DNA of 64,000 bases from Kitasatospora sp. Root107 (GTDB taxonomy: Bacteria; Actinomycetota; Actinomycetes; Streptomycetales; Streptomycetaceae). Positions within the stretch are counted from its first letter, which is position 1; each line of letters starts with the position of its first letter. The notes under the pieces were generated by a model. The model did no database searches, was not told the DNA's origin, and saw nothing but the letters and a program-made list of their open reading frames with translations. The stretch lies in the NCBI RefSeq assembly GCF_001424875.1, contig NZ_LMCT01000072.1:22706-86705 (forward strand), given 5' to 3'. Shown here piece after piece: positions 51,739 through 60,298 of this stretch. The translations under genes and the position numbers were made by a program.

Positions 51739-53103
51739 TCACTTCGTTTTCCGCAGGCCCAGCAGCAGGTCGACGGTCAGGAACGCCGCCAGCGAGATGC
51801 CCAGCAGCGGGAGGAACCAGCCGACGGCGATGGCGGTGAGGGCCAGGGCGGCGGCGGCCTTGGGGGACTGGCGCCAGGCGCCGGCGGGGTAGGGGCGGCC
51901 GAAGGTGCGGGGGCCGGGGCGGCGGTGCCACCACATGCGGTAGCCGAGCAGGGTCATCGCGATCAGGCCGGCGGCCAGGGCGATCAGGGCGAGTTCGTTG
52001 GCCAGGCCGAAGGTGAGGCCCATGTGCAGGTCGATGCCGAAGCGGGTGAGCTTGGCGCCGAGGGGGTAGTCGGCGAAGCGGAGTTCGGAGGAGACGGTGG
52101 CGTCGGTGGGGTCGATCGCGACCTGGTCCAGGCGGACCGGCCACTGCTTGTCGATCTCCTTGACCGCGTAGGCCTTGCCTGCGGCCTTCGGCGGGACGAG
52201 TTCGACCGGGCCGTCGATGCCGGCTGCGGCCGCTGCGGCCATCACCTGGTCGACGCCGACCGGGGCGGCGGGGGCGCCGGTGGGGTCGGCGTGGCCCTCG
52301 TGGGCGGAGTGGTCGCCGCCGCCGGTGGCGGTGGCCAGGGCGGGGGTGGTCCAGCTCAGTGAGGTGCGGAGCTGGTCGATGTGGTCACCGGCGTAGGTCG
52401 ACCAGGTGAGGCCGGTGGCGGACAGGCCGAGCAGGCCGAGGGCGGCCCAGAGGCCGAGCGCGCCGTGCCAGGACAGTGAACGACGACGGCCCGTCAGACC
52501 CGCCTCGGGGCGGGCGTACCGCTTGCGGCGGCGGCCGAACCAGAGTGCGAGCCCGCCGAGCACCACCACCCAGAGCCAGCTGGCGGCCAACTCACTGTAG
52601 ATCCGCCCGGGTTCGCCGAGCTGGAGGTTGGCGTGCAGCTTGGAGAGCCAGGCCCGGAACGGGAGCGCCCCGGAGCTGCCATAGCTCTCCAGCGCGCCGC
52701 GCACCTCGGCGGTGTACGGGTCGACGAAGACCGCGAGCTTGAGGCCCTCGTCCAGGGTCGGCACGTTCAGCAGGACCTGGGTGGTGGCCTCCGGGTCGTC
52801 GGAGGTACGGACCAGGGCGAGCTTGCCCTCGGGGTGGGAGGCCGTGGCGGCGTCGATCTGCCGGGACAGCGGCAGGGCGGCGGTGCCGACCTGGGAGACC
52901 GTCAGCTGGTCCGCGTAGACGAAGCGTTCTATCTGGTACGAGCCCGCGTACAGCAGGCCGCTGACGGCGGCGACCAGCAGGAAAGGGGCGATCAGGATGC
53001 CCGCGTAGAAGTGCAGGCGGAGCAGCAGCGGACGGAGCCCGGCCCAGGGGGAGGGCTTGGCAGGGGTCGCCTCGGTGGGCGGTCGTTCGGTTTCGGACAG
53101 CAT
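51739..53103 (-). CDS. PepSY-domain membrane protein
   Basis: A 454-aa protein from ATG 53103. Four to five membrane helices: LHFYAGILIAPFLLVAAVSG near 35, WLWVVVLGGLALWFG near 175, LGLWAALGLLGLSATGLTW, and a C-terminal pair. Extracytoplasmic PepSY-like regions lie between them, including KQWPVRLDQVAIDPTDATV, and a His-rich insert (GGGDHSAHEGHAD) suggests metal contact. The family resembles siderophore-linked or ferric-reductase-like membrane proteins. It precedes the iron operon and may assist iron or copper reduction. Confidence 0.87.
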   Translation of the reverse strand: MLSETERPPTEATPAKPSPWAGLRPLLLRLHFYAGILIAPFLLVAAVSGLLYAGSYQIERFVYADQLTVSQVGTAALPLSRQIDAATASHPEGKLALVRTSDDPEATTQVLLNVPTLDEGLKLAVFVDPYTAEVRGALESYGSSGALPFRAWLSKLHANLQLGEPGRIYSELAASWLWVVVLGGLALWFGRRRKRYARPEAGLTGRRRSLSWHGALGLWAALGLLGLSATGLTWSTYAGDHIDQLRTSLSWTTPALATATGGGDHSAHEGHADPTGAPAAPVGVDQVMAAAAAAGIDGPVELVPPKAAGKAYAVKEIDKQWPVRLDQVAIDPTDATVSSELRFADYPLGAKLTRFGIDLHMGLTFGLANELALIALAAGLIAMTLLGYRMWWHRRPGPRTFGRPYPAGAWRQSPKAAAALALTAIAVGWFLPLLGISLAAFLTVDLLLGLRKTK

Positions 53104-53261
53104 GAAGCAGCTCTCTCCGGCTCAGGAGGACGTGCGCACTCGACGGTGCGTCACGGTGAAGGGAAGGTCCGGCCGCAGGTGCGGAAGAAGGCACGGCGGA
53201 ACGGACCGGCGGCACCCGGAAACGGGCACGGCCGACCACCGGGCGCCCGATGGGCCCGGTT

Positions 53262-53891
53262 TCAGGAGCAGGAGAGAGCGGGCGGCCCGCGCCGCGAGAC
53301 GGCGGCGGAGAGCAGCAACAGCAGCGCGGGCGCCGGGCTGTACCGGAACGTCAGGCCGCGCGGCCGGGGGAGGGCGGGGACGGTGGGTGCGGTGGTGACC
53401 AGCCTGACCAGCCAGCCGCCGACGGCGACGGCCGCGCCGAGCAGCAGCCCGGCCAGGGCGTGTTCGCCCTGGGCCAGCCACCAGGCGCAGACCAGCGCGA
53501 GCACGGCGTGCACCAGGAGCATCTGCGGCTCCATCGACATCGGCAGCTGCTCGGCCGAGGCGGCCGGCATCTCGTGCGCCATGTCATGGGCCATGCCGTG
53601 CGTCATGTCGTGATGGTGCATCGGCTGACGCTCCGGCACCGCGCCCAGCCCGAACAGGTGGTGCAGCCCGTACTGGGTGGCGAAGCACGCCCCCAGCAAC
53701 GCCCCGAGCCCCCGGCGCTGCCCGGCCAGCAGGTAGCCGCCGCCGGCCGTCAGGCCGACCGCGAGCCCGAGCATCCCGGGCTGGACCGGAGCCCCGCCGG
53801 CCAACCGGTGCACCCCGAGCGACGCGGCCGCGCACACCGCCGCGAAGGCGACAGCGCGGAACGCGCGGAAGAGAGGCTGGCCGGTGTGCAC
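53262..53891 (-). CDS. Membrane protein with Met/His-rich loop
   Basis: About 209 aa if read from GTG 53891; the start is uncertain because no good ribosome binding site is visible. Five hydrophobic segments, with an extracytoplasmic loop MHHHDMTHGMAHDMAHEM near the middle that is typical of copper(I) binding. The end reads LLLLLSAAVSRRGPPALSCS. I know no named family. It lies 158 bp upstream of the PepSY gene on the same strand, so the two may form one transcript for metal handling. Confidence 0.6.
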   Translation of the reverse strand: MHTGQPLFRAFRAVAFAAVCAAASLGVHRLAGGAPVQPGMLGLAVGLTAGGGYLLAGQRRGLGALLGACFATQYGLHHLFGLGAVPERQPMHHHDMTHGMAHDMAHEMPAASAEQLPMSMEPQMLLVHAVLALVCAWWLAQGEHALAGLLLGAAVAVGGWLVRLVTTAPTVPALPRPRGLTFRYSPAPALLLLLSAAVSRRGPPALSCS

Positions 53892-54103
53892 TGGGGAAGG
53901 ATGGCAGACCCGACGCCCGCCCGGCAGAGGGGGTGGAGGGTCCGTCAGATCCGGCCGATCCCTTTCGTCAGGGGTTCCGGGTACACGAAGCACGGCGCGA
54001 ACCGGCCGCATCGGCCGCCTGGGCGGCCGGTGTCGACGACCTGTCAGGAACGGCACCCCGGGGCTTTTGCCGATTTGTGACCACCCCCGGTGTGGGCAAG
54101 TGC

Positions 54104-54122
54104 TTAGGCATGGCTTAGCTTA
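54104..54122. promoter_or_regulatory. DmdR/DtxR-type iron box upstream of efeO
   Basis: TTAGGCATGGCTTAGCTTA matches the 19-bp streptomycete iron-box consensus TTAGGTTAGGCTAACCTAA at 13 positions and lies 71 bp before efeO. It should allow iron-loaded DmdR to repress efeOBU. Confidence 0.65.
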
Positions 54123-54192
54123 CTCCTGGGTGAGGGTGTCCTAAGTAGCCTTCGCCCATCCCTCAAGCCGTCCCCGCCCGTGGAGTCTCCTG

Positions 54193-55329
54193 ATGCCCGT
54201 CCGTCGCCCGCACCTCGCCGCGCTGCTCACCCTCGCAGTGGCCGGAGCCGCGCTGACCGCCTGCACCGAGCAGAAGAAGGACGTCTCCTCCGACGGCTCG
54301 ATCCAGGTGAACGCCTCGGACACCGCCTGCCAGCTGTCGAAGACCAGCTTCCCGGCCGGCGCCGTCAACTTCGCGGTGCAGAACAAGGGTTCCAAGGTCA
54401 CCGAGGTCTACGTCTACGCCGCGGGCGACAAGATCGTGGCCGAGCGGGAGAACATCGGTCCCGGCACCAAGGCCACCATCACCTCCGAGATCAAGGCCGG
54501 CGAGTACGAGGTCGCCTGCAAGCCGGGCATGACCGGCGACGGCATCCGGCAGAAGATCACCGTGACCGGTGACGGCGCCCCGGCCAAGGGTGACCCGCGC
54601 CTGGACAAGGCGGTCGCCGAGTACCGCAAGTACGTGCAGGAGCAGGCCGACGCCACCATCCCGCTGGTGCAGAAGTTCGCCGACGCGGTCAAGGCCGGGG
54701 ACCTGGAGGGCGCCAAGGCGGCGTTCGCCCCGTCCCGGGTCGGCTGGGAGCGGACCGAGCCGGTGGCCGAGAGCTTCGGTGACATCGACCCGAAGACCGA
54801 CGTCCGCGAGGACGGCCTGGAGCCCGGCCAGGAGTGGACCGGCTGGCACAAGCTGGAGAAGTCGCTCTGGGAGGCCGGCGCGATCACCGACGCCGACAAG
54901 AAGCTCGCCGACCAGCTGGTCACCGACCTGAAGGACTGGCAGAAGGTGGTCGGCACCGCCGACATCACCGCCACCAGCATGGCCAACGGTGCCAAGGAGC
55001 TGCTCGACGAGGTCGCCACCGGCAAGGTCACCGGCGAGGAGGACCGCTACAGCCACACCGACCTGTCCGACTTCGCGGGCAACGTCGAGGGCGCGCTGAA
55101 GGCGTACGAGCTGATCAAGCCGGTCGCCGCCGAGAAGGACCCGGAGCTGGCCAAGACCCTGGACCAGGAGTTCGCCGCGCTGCAGGCGATGCTCGCCAAG
55201 TACAAGCAGGGCGACAGCTACACCTCGTACGACAAGGTCGCCGAGCCGGAGCGGAAGGCCTTCTCGGACGCCGTCAACGCACTCGCCGAGCCGCTGTCCA
55301 AGCTCGCCGCCGCCGTCGTGGTCAAGTAA
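54193..55329 (+). CDS. efeO: EfeO iron-uptake lipoprotein
   Basis: A 378-aa protein from ATG 54193. The signal peptide ends with lipobox LTACTEQ (Cys near 24). An N-terminal cupredoxin-like domain (about 35-130, INxxC-like DTACQLSKTSFPAGAVNF) is followed by an M75-type helical domain with the metal motif WHKLEKSLW (HxxE). EfeO is thought to gather and hand iron to EfeU. It opens the efeOBU operon behind a DmdR-like box. Confidence 0.95.
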   Translation: MPVRRPHLAALLTLAVAGAALTACTEQKKDVSSDGSIQVNASDTACQLSKTSFPAGAVNFAVQNKGSKVTEVYVYAAGDKIVAERENIGPGTKATITSEIKAGEYEVACKPGMTGDGIRQKITVTGDGAPAKGDPRLDKAVAEYRKYVQEQADATIPLVQKFADAVKAGDLEGAKAAFAPSRVGWERTEPVAESFGDIDPKTDVREDGLEPGQEWTGWHKLEKSLWEAGAITDADKKLADQLVTDLKDWQKVVGTADITATSMANGAKELLDEVATGKVTGEEDRYSHTDLSDFAGNVEGALKAYELIKPVAAEKDPELAKTLDQEFAALQAMLAKYKQGDSYTSYDKVAEPERKAFSDAVNALAEPLSKLAAAVVVK

Positions 55330-55345
55330 GGCCTGAGGGAGAGTC

Positions 55346-56641
55346 ATGAGCGAGCAGACGCAGGAACCCGCCGTGGAGCAGGACGGCCAGGACCAGCAGC
55401 CGAAGGGCTCGGTCAGCCGACGCGCCGTCATCGGCTGGGCCGGGGCCGGGGTGGCGCTGGGCGCCGCCGCGGTCGGCACGGTGGCCGCGGCCACCCAGGG
55501 TTCGGACGAGCAGGCCGAGGCCGCCCTCAAGGCGGTCCCGGACATCGAGTTCTACGGCGAGCACCAGGCCGGCATCGCCACCCCGGTCCAGGACCGGCTG
55601 CACTTCGCGGCCTTCGACGTCTCCACCACCAGCCGGGACGCCCTGATCCGGGTGCTCAAGGAGTGGACCAAGGCGGCCGCCGTGATGACCGGCGGCCGCG
55701 AGGTCGGCACCGGCGCGACCGGCCTGGCCGAGGCCCCGCCGGACGACACCGGCGAGGCCCTGGGCCTGCCCGCCTCCCGGCTGACCCTGACCATCGGTTT
55801 CGGCCCGACGCTGTTCGAGAAGGACGGCAAGGACCGGTTCGGCCTCAAGGCCAAGCGGCCCGAGGGCCTGATCGACCTGCCGCCGTTCCCGCACGACAAC
55901 CTGGACCCGGCCCGCAGCGGCGGCGACCTCTGCGTGCAGGCCTGCGCCGACGACCCGCAGGTGGCGGTGCACGCGATCCGCAACCTGGCCCGGATCGGGA
56001 TGGGCGTGGTCACCGTGCGCTGGTCCCAGCTCGGCTTCGGCAAGACCTCCTCCACCACGCCGGAGGCGCAGACCCCGCGCAACCTGATGGGCTTCAAGGA
56101 CGGCACCCACAACGTCTCGGGCAAGGACACCCCGACCCTGGACGAGCACGTCTGGGCCGCGCCCGGCGACGGCCCGGAGTGGATGACCGGCGGCTCGTAC
56201 CTGGTGGCCCGGCGGATCCGGATGCACATCGAGACCTGGGACCGCACCCCGCTCTCCGAGCAGGAGGACATCTTCGGCCGGACCAAGCGCGAGGGTGCCC
56301 CGTTCGGCAAGCAGAAGGAGCACGACGCCCCCGACCTGGAGGCGATGCCGAAGGACGCGCACGTCCGGCTGGCCCACCCGGACAGCAACAGCGGGGCCAA
56401 GCTGCTCCGCCGGGGCTTCTCGTTCACCGACGGCTCGGACGGTCTCGGCCGACTGGAGGCCGGGCTGTTCTTCCTGGCGTACCAGCGCGACACCCGCAAG
56501 GCCTTCGTCCCGGTGCAGCGCAAGCTGGCTGCCACCGACGCCCTCAACGAGTACATCCAGCACGTCGGTTCGGCGCACTTCGCCTGCCCGCCGGGGGTCC
56601 GCAAGCCCGGCGAGTGGTGGGGCCAGTCACTCTTCGGCTGA
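55346..56641 (+). CDS. efeB: EfeB DyP-type peroxidase / deferrochelatase
   Basis: A 431-aa protein from ATG 55346. It has a Tat signal (SRRAVIGWAGAGVALG) and DyP landmarks LTIGFGPTLFE, GFKDGTHN (catalytic Asp), ARRIRMHIETWDRTPL (heme-ligand His) and AHPDSNSGAKLLRRGFSF. It is a heme enzyme exported folded by Tat, and oxidises Fe(II) for the permease or removes iron from heme. Spaced 16 bp after efeO. Confidence 0.95.
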   Translation: MSEQTQEPAVEQDGQDQQPKGSVSRRAVIGWAGAGVALGAAAVGTVAAATQGSDEQAEAALKAVPDIEFYGEHQAGIATPVQDRLHFAAFDVSTTSRDALIRVLKEWTKAAAVMTGGREVGTGATGLAEAPPDDTGEALGLPASRLTLTIGFGPTLFEKDGKDRFGLKAKRPEGLIDLPPFPHDNLDPARSGGDLCVQACADDPQVAVHAIRNLARIGMGVVTVRWSQLGFGKTSSTTPEAQTPRNLMGFKDGTHNVSGKDTPTLDEHVWAAPGDGPEWMTGGSYLVARRIRMHIETWDRTPLSEQEDIFGRTKREGAPFGKQKEHDAPDLEAMPKDAHVRLAHPDSNSGAKLLRRGFSFTDGSDGLGRLEAGLFFLAYQRDTRKAFVPVQRKLAATDALNEYIQHVGSAHFACPPGVRKPGEWWGQSLFG

Positions 56642-56677
56642 CCTGCCCCACCCGCACTAGCTCTGGAGGACACCCCC

Positions 56678-57526
56678 GTGTTCGGCAACTACCTGATCGG
56701 CCTGCGCGAGGGTCTGGAAGCCAGCCTGGTGGTCTGCATCCTGATCGCCTACCTGGTCAAGACCGACCGCCGGCAGGCGCTCACCCCGGTGTGGACCGGC
56801 GTCGGCGTGGCGGTCGGCCTGAGCATGGCGTTCGGCGCCCTGCTCACCTACGGCTCGAGCCAGCTCACCTTCCAGGCGGCCGAGACGCTCGGCGGCACGC
56901 TGTCGATCATCGCGGTCGGGCTGGTCACCTGGATGGTGTTCTGGATGCGCCGGACGGCCCGTCACCTCAAGACGGAGCTGCACGGCAAGCTGGACGCGGC
57001 GGTCGCGATGGGCACCGGTGCGCTGGTGTTCACCGCCTTCCTGGCCGTCGGCCGGGAGGGCCTGGAGACGGCGCTGTTCATCTGGGCGGCGGTGGAGGCC
57101 ACCAGCGACGGCGTCCGGCCGCTGGTCGGCGCCTGCCTGGGCCTGCTCACCGCGGTGTTCCTCGGCTGGCTGTTCTACCGGGGCGCGCTGAAGATCAACC
57201 TGGCCAAGTTCTTCACCTGGACCGGCGCGATGCTGGTCGTGGTGGCGGCCGGGGTGCTGGCGTACGGCCTGCACGACCTGCAGGAGGCCGACATCCTGCC
57301 GGGCCTGGCGAACCACGCCTTCGACATCAGCACGACCATCCCCCGGGACAGCTGGTACGGCACCCTGCTCAAGGGCGTCTTCAACTTCCAGCCCGACCCG
57401 ACGAAGCTTCAGGTCTGGGCCTGGGCGCTGTACGTGGTGCCCACGCTGTACCTGTTCCTGCGCAAGCCGGGCAAGGCGGCCCCGCCCGCGAGCCCCGCGA
57501 GCCCCGTGAAGGCCGACGCCGGCTGA
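56678..57526 (+). CDS. efeU: EfeU/FTR1-type iron permease
   Basis: A 282-aa protein from GTG 56678, with CTGGAGG upstream. Seven membrane helices and the paired iron motifs LREGLEASL (about 8-16) and GREGLETAL (about 127-135). It imports ferric iron delivered by EfeO/EfeB. It is last in the operon and is followed by a strong hairpin. Confidence 0.95.
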   Translation: MFGNYLIGLREGLEASLVVCILIAYLVKTDRRQALTPVWTGVGVAVGLSMAFGALLTYGSSQLTFQAAETLGGTLSIIAVGLVTWMVFWMRRTARHLKTELHGKLDAAVAMGTGALVFTAFLAVGREGLETALFIWAAVEATSDGVRPLVGACLGLLTAVFLGWLFYRGALKINLAKFFTWTGAMLVVVAAGVLAYGLHDLQEADILPGLANHAFDISTTIPRDSWYGTLLKGVFNFQPDPTKLQVWAWALYVVPTLYLFLRKPGKAAPPASPASPVKADAG

Positions 57527-57551
57527 CGCATCGGGAGCTGACGCTCCGCCA

Positions 57552-57581
57552 CCCGCCGCGTGTCCTTGGGCACGCGGCGGG
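57552..57581 (+). terminator. Terminator hairpin after efeU
   Basis: CCCGCCGCGTG and CACGCGGCGGG form a perfect 11-bp stem around an 8-nt loop, 26 bp after efeU. It lacks a T-tract but is strong enough to end transcription. Confidence 0.65.
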
Positions 57582-57619
57582 CCACCGGGCAGGAGACTGG
57601 GCGGCGGAGGTGCCCGCCC

Positions 57620-58780
57620 ATGTCCGACTGGCGTTCCCGTGCGGCCCGCGCGAGCAAGCGTCCGTTCGCCCGTCCCCCCGGGCAGCAGCCCGATCCCGCC
57701 CCCGAGCACTCGATGGACCCGCGCGCCGAGCACCTGAGCGACGACGGGGTGCACCTGGAGCGCTCGGTGGTGGACGCCGCCGTCTACCGGGACGGTCACC
57801 GGGTCGCCGGTGGCAGCAGCCTGGCCGAGGTCTACCGGCAGGTGCCCGGCGAGCCCGGCACGATGGCCTGGATCGGCCTCTACCGCCCGGCCGAGGAGCA
57901 GATGCTGGAGGCCGCCGAACGGTTCGACCTGCACGAGCTCGCGGTCGAGGACGCCATCGTCGCCCACCAGCGGCCCAAGCTGGAGCGCTACGGCGCGACC
58001 CTGTTCGTGGTGCTCCGGGCGGCCCGCTACCTGGACGAGAGCGAGCAGGTCGACTTCGGCGAGATCCACCTCTTCGTCGGCCCGCAGTTCGTCCTGACGG
58101 TGCGCCACTCGCAGTCCCCCGACCTCTCGGTGGTCCGCCGCCGGTTGGAGGACGATCCGGAGCTGCTGGCGCTCGGCCCGGAGGCGGTGCTGTACGCCGT
58201 GCTGGACGCGGTGGTGGACGGCTACGCCCCGGTGATCGCCGGGCTGCAGCACGACATCGACGAGATCGAGACCGAGGTCTTCAGCGGTGACCCCAAGGTC
58301 TCCCGACGGATCTACGAACTCTCCCGCGAGGTGATCGAGTTCCAGCGCTCGACCCGTCCGCTGTTGGAGATCATGGCCAGTCTGGAGGCCGGGTTCGGCA
58401 AGTACGGCACCGACGAGGAGCTCCAGCGCAACCTGCGGGACGTGGCCGACCACGCCACCACCGCGGCCGAACGGGTGGACGGCTTCCGGCAGATGCTGCA
58501 GAACATCCTCACCGTCAACGCCACCCTGGTCTCGCAGGCGCAGAACGAGGAGATGAAGCAGCTCGCCGAGGCCGGGCACGCCCAGAACAACGAGATCAAG
58601 AAGGTCTCTTCCTGGGCGGCCATCCTGTTCGCGCCGACCCTGATCGGCACCGTCTACGGGATGAACTTCGAGAACATGCCCGAGCTGGCCTGGGTGTTCG
58701 GCTACCCGTTCGCGATCGGCCTGATGGTGCTGGTCTGCCTCGGGCTCTACCTGGTCTTCAAACGCCGCGACTGGCTCTGA
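57620..58780 (+). CDS. corA: CorA-family magnesium/cobalt transporter
   Basis: A 386-aa protein from ATG 57620. An alpha/beta cytoplasmic domain (YRQVPGEPGTMAWIGLYRP, HELAVEDAIVAHQRPKLERY) is followed by a long helix and two C-terminal membrane helices. The pore motif is YGMNFENMPE (GMN present), and the end reads KRRDWL. It forms a pentameric channel for Mg2+ and possibly Co2+ or Ni2+. The last 34 bp overlap the 3' end of the opposing DUF1772 gene. Confidence 0.95.
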   Translation: MSDWRSRAARASKRPFARPPGQQPDPAPEHSMDPRAEHLSDDGVHLERSVVDAAVYRDGHRVAGGSSLAEVYRQVPGEPGTMAWIGLYRPAEEQMLEAAERFDLHELAVEDAIVAHQRPKLERYGATLFVVLRAARYLDESEQVDFGEIHLFVGPQFVLTVRHSQSPDLSVVRRRLEDDPELLALGPEAVLYAVLDAVVDGYAPVIAGLQHDIDEIETEVFSGDPKVSRRIYELSREVIEFQRSTRPLLEIMASLEAGFGKYGTDEELQRNLRDVADHATTAAERVDGFRQMLQNILTVNATLVSQAQNEEMKQLAEAGHAQNNEIKKVSSWAAILFAPTLIGTVYGMNFENMPELAWVFGYPFAIGLMVLVCLGLYLVFKRRDWL

Positions 58781-59250
58781 GCGGGCGAAGCCGCCGACTC
58801 CGCCGACAGGGAGAGGACGATCAGCAGCGCGAACGCGAGGACGGCGGTGAGCGTGCGCAGGTCGTTGAACAGCTCCCAGCGCTGCAGGATCTCCGCGTGG
58901 TCGGCCGGCGCGGAGGTGACGGCCCACTCCTTGATCCGGCCGTTGATCGGTATGTTGCCGAACCGGGTGGTCAGGAAGGACGCGAAGGTCAGCGCACCTG
59001 CCGCACCCGCGAGCGTCCGGGCCCGGCCTCGGGTCAGGACCGCGAGCGCGACGGAGCTCAGGGTCGACACGGCCATCGCCGTCTGCATGGTGATGCCGTT
59101 CATCTTCATCAGCTCGGCGTGGAAGGTCAGCCGCAGGTCGAGCGGTACGGCGTTGAAGGTGGGGACGAGGTTGGCGGCGCCGTAGCCGAACGCGCCGGCC
59201 AGTAGGCCGGTGGCGAGCAGGGCGAGCCCCAGGAGGATTCGGGTGCGCAT
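58747..59250 (-). CDS. DUF1772 (anthrone-oxygenase-like) membrane protein
   Basis: A 167-aa protein from ATG 59250. Four membrane helices (ILLGLALLATGLLAGAFGYG at the start, VALAVLTRGR, ALTFASFLTTRF, TAVLAFALLIVLSLS). The family signature NIPINGRIKEW is clear. Members include small membrane oxygenase-like proteins, most uncharacterised. It is convergent with and overlaps corA by 34 bp. Confidence 0.85.
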   Translation of the reverse strand: MRTRILLGLALLATGLLAGAFGYGAANLVPTFNAVPLDLRLTFHAELMKMNGITMQTAMAVSTLSSVALAVLTRGRARTLAGAAGALTFASFLTTRFGNIPINGRIKEWAVTSAPADHAEILQRWELFNDLRTLTAVLAFALLIVLSLSAESAASPAQSQSRRLKTR

Positions 59251-59371
59251 GGTCGTGGGCTCCAGTACGTGGGTGCGGTGGGACCGGGTCGGTACTCCGA
59301 CGACGCAGGCCCGCGAAATGTGAGGCCGGGTCGCCCGGAGGGTCCGTCAGCTGTGCTGGGAGGATGGCGGG

Positions 59372-60124
59372 GTGAACGACGCTCCTGGCTCCCCGATCCG
59401 GTCCGGTATCCCCGAGCACGGGCGGGTGCCCAAGTACTACGCGGTGAAGGCGGAGTTGGAAGCCCTGCTGGACGAGCTCGGCGAGGGCGGCGCGTTGCCC
59501 ACCGAACGCGAGCTGGCGGCCAGGTACGAGGTCTCCCGGGAGACCCTCCGGCAGGCGGTGCGCGATCTGCTGATCCAGGGCAAGGTCCGCCGCCGGGGGC
59601 GCAGCACGGTGGCGGCCGGTCCCAAGCTGGAGCAGCCGCTCTCGCTGGCCAGCTACACCGAGGGTGTCCGGCGCCAGGGCCGGGTGCCGGGCCGGACCCT
59701 GATCGGACTCGAACAGTTCGGCGCGGACGGGCAGTTGGCGGACCAGCTGCGGCTGCCGGCCGGTGCGCCGGTCTGGCACCTGGAGCGGGTGCTGCTCGCC
59801 GACGGCGAGCGGGTCGGCCTGGAGAGCACCTACCTCGCGGTGGCCCGAATCCCCTCCCTGGAGCGGGAGTTCGACCCCGGTGCGTCGCTCTACGCGTTCC
59901 TGACCGAGAAGCTCGGCATCGAGTTCGGCGCGGCCGACGAACGGATCGAGACCGTCCTCGCCACCCCCCGCGAGGCCCTGCTGATCGGCACCCCGCCCGC
60001 CCTCCCGATGCTCCTGCTGCACCGCCTCACCCGGGACACCACCGGCGCCCCGCTGGAGCGGGTCCGCTCGCTCTACCGGGGTGACCGTTTCAGCTTCACC
60101 ACCCGCCTGGAGCCCGGCTCCTGA
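59372..60124 (+). CDS. GntR-family regulator, HutC/UTRA type (DasR-like)
   Basis: A 250-aa protein from GTG 59372. The N-terminal winged helix reads VPKYYAVKAELEALLDELGE, then ALPTERELAARYEVSRETLRQAVRDL (helix-turn-helix). The C-terminal UTRA ligand domain includes LERVLLADGERVGLESTYL and RSLYRGDRFSFTTRL. HutC-type relatives bind sugar phosphates or metabolites. A dre-like site (60175-60184) lies downstream, ahead of the phosphodiesterase gene, so that gene is a probable target. Confidence 0.9.
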   Translation: MNDAPGSPIRSGIPEHGRVPKYYAVKAELEALLDELGEGGALPTERELAARYEVSRETLRQAVRDLLIQGKVRRRGRSTVAAGPKLEQPLSLASYTEGVRRQGRVPGRTLIGLEQFGADGQLADQLRLPAGAPVWHLERVLLADGERVGLESTYLAVARIPSLEREFDPGASLYAFLTEKLGIEFGAADERIETVLATPREALLIGTPPALPMLLLHRLTRDTTGAPLERVRSLYRGDRFSFTTRLEPGS

Positions 60125-60174
60125 GCCTGGGCGGGGCGCTCGGCCGGGGCCCTCGTAGTCACGGAATGATAACG

Positions 60175-60184
60175 GGTCTGGACC
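60175..60184. promoter_or_regulatory. dre-like GntR operator
   Basis: GGTCTGGACC differs by one base from the DasR-responsive element core GGTCTAGACC. It is in the 174-bp region between the GntR gene and the phosphodiesterase-family gene, about 115 bp before the latter's start. Confidence 0.5.
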
Positions 60185-60298
60185 GAAGTTCGGGTGCTGT
60201 TCACGCCGGGTACCGCAGTCGGGGGAGTCCGCGCCACCGGGTGGCCCGAGTGTGGTCCGCGCCCCGCTCCAGCTCTGACGCTTCCTCAGGAGGACGAC

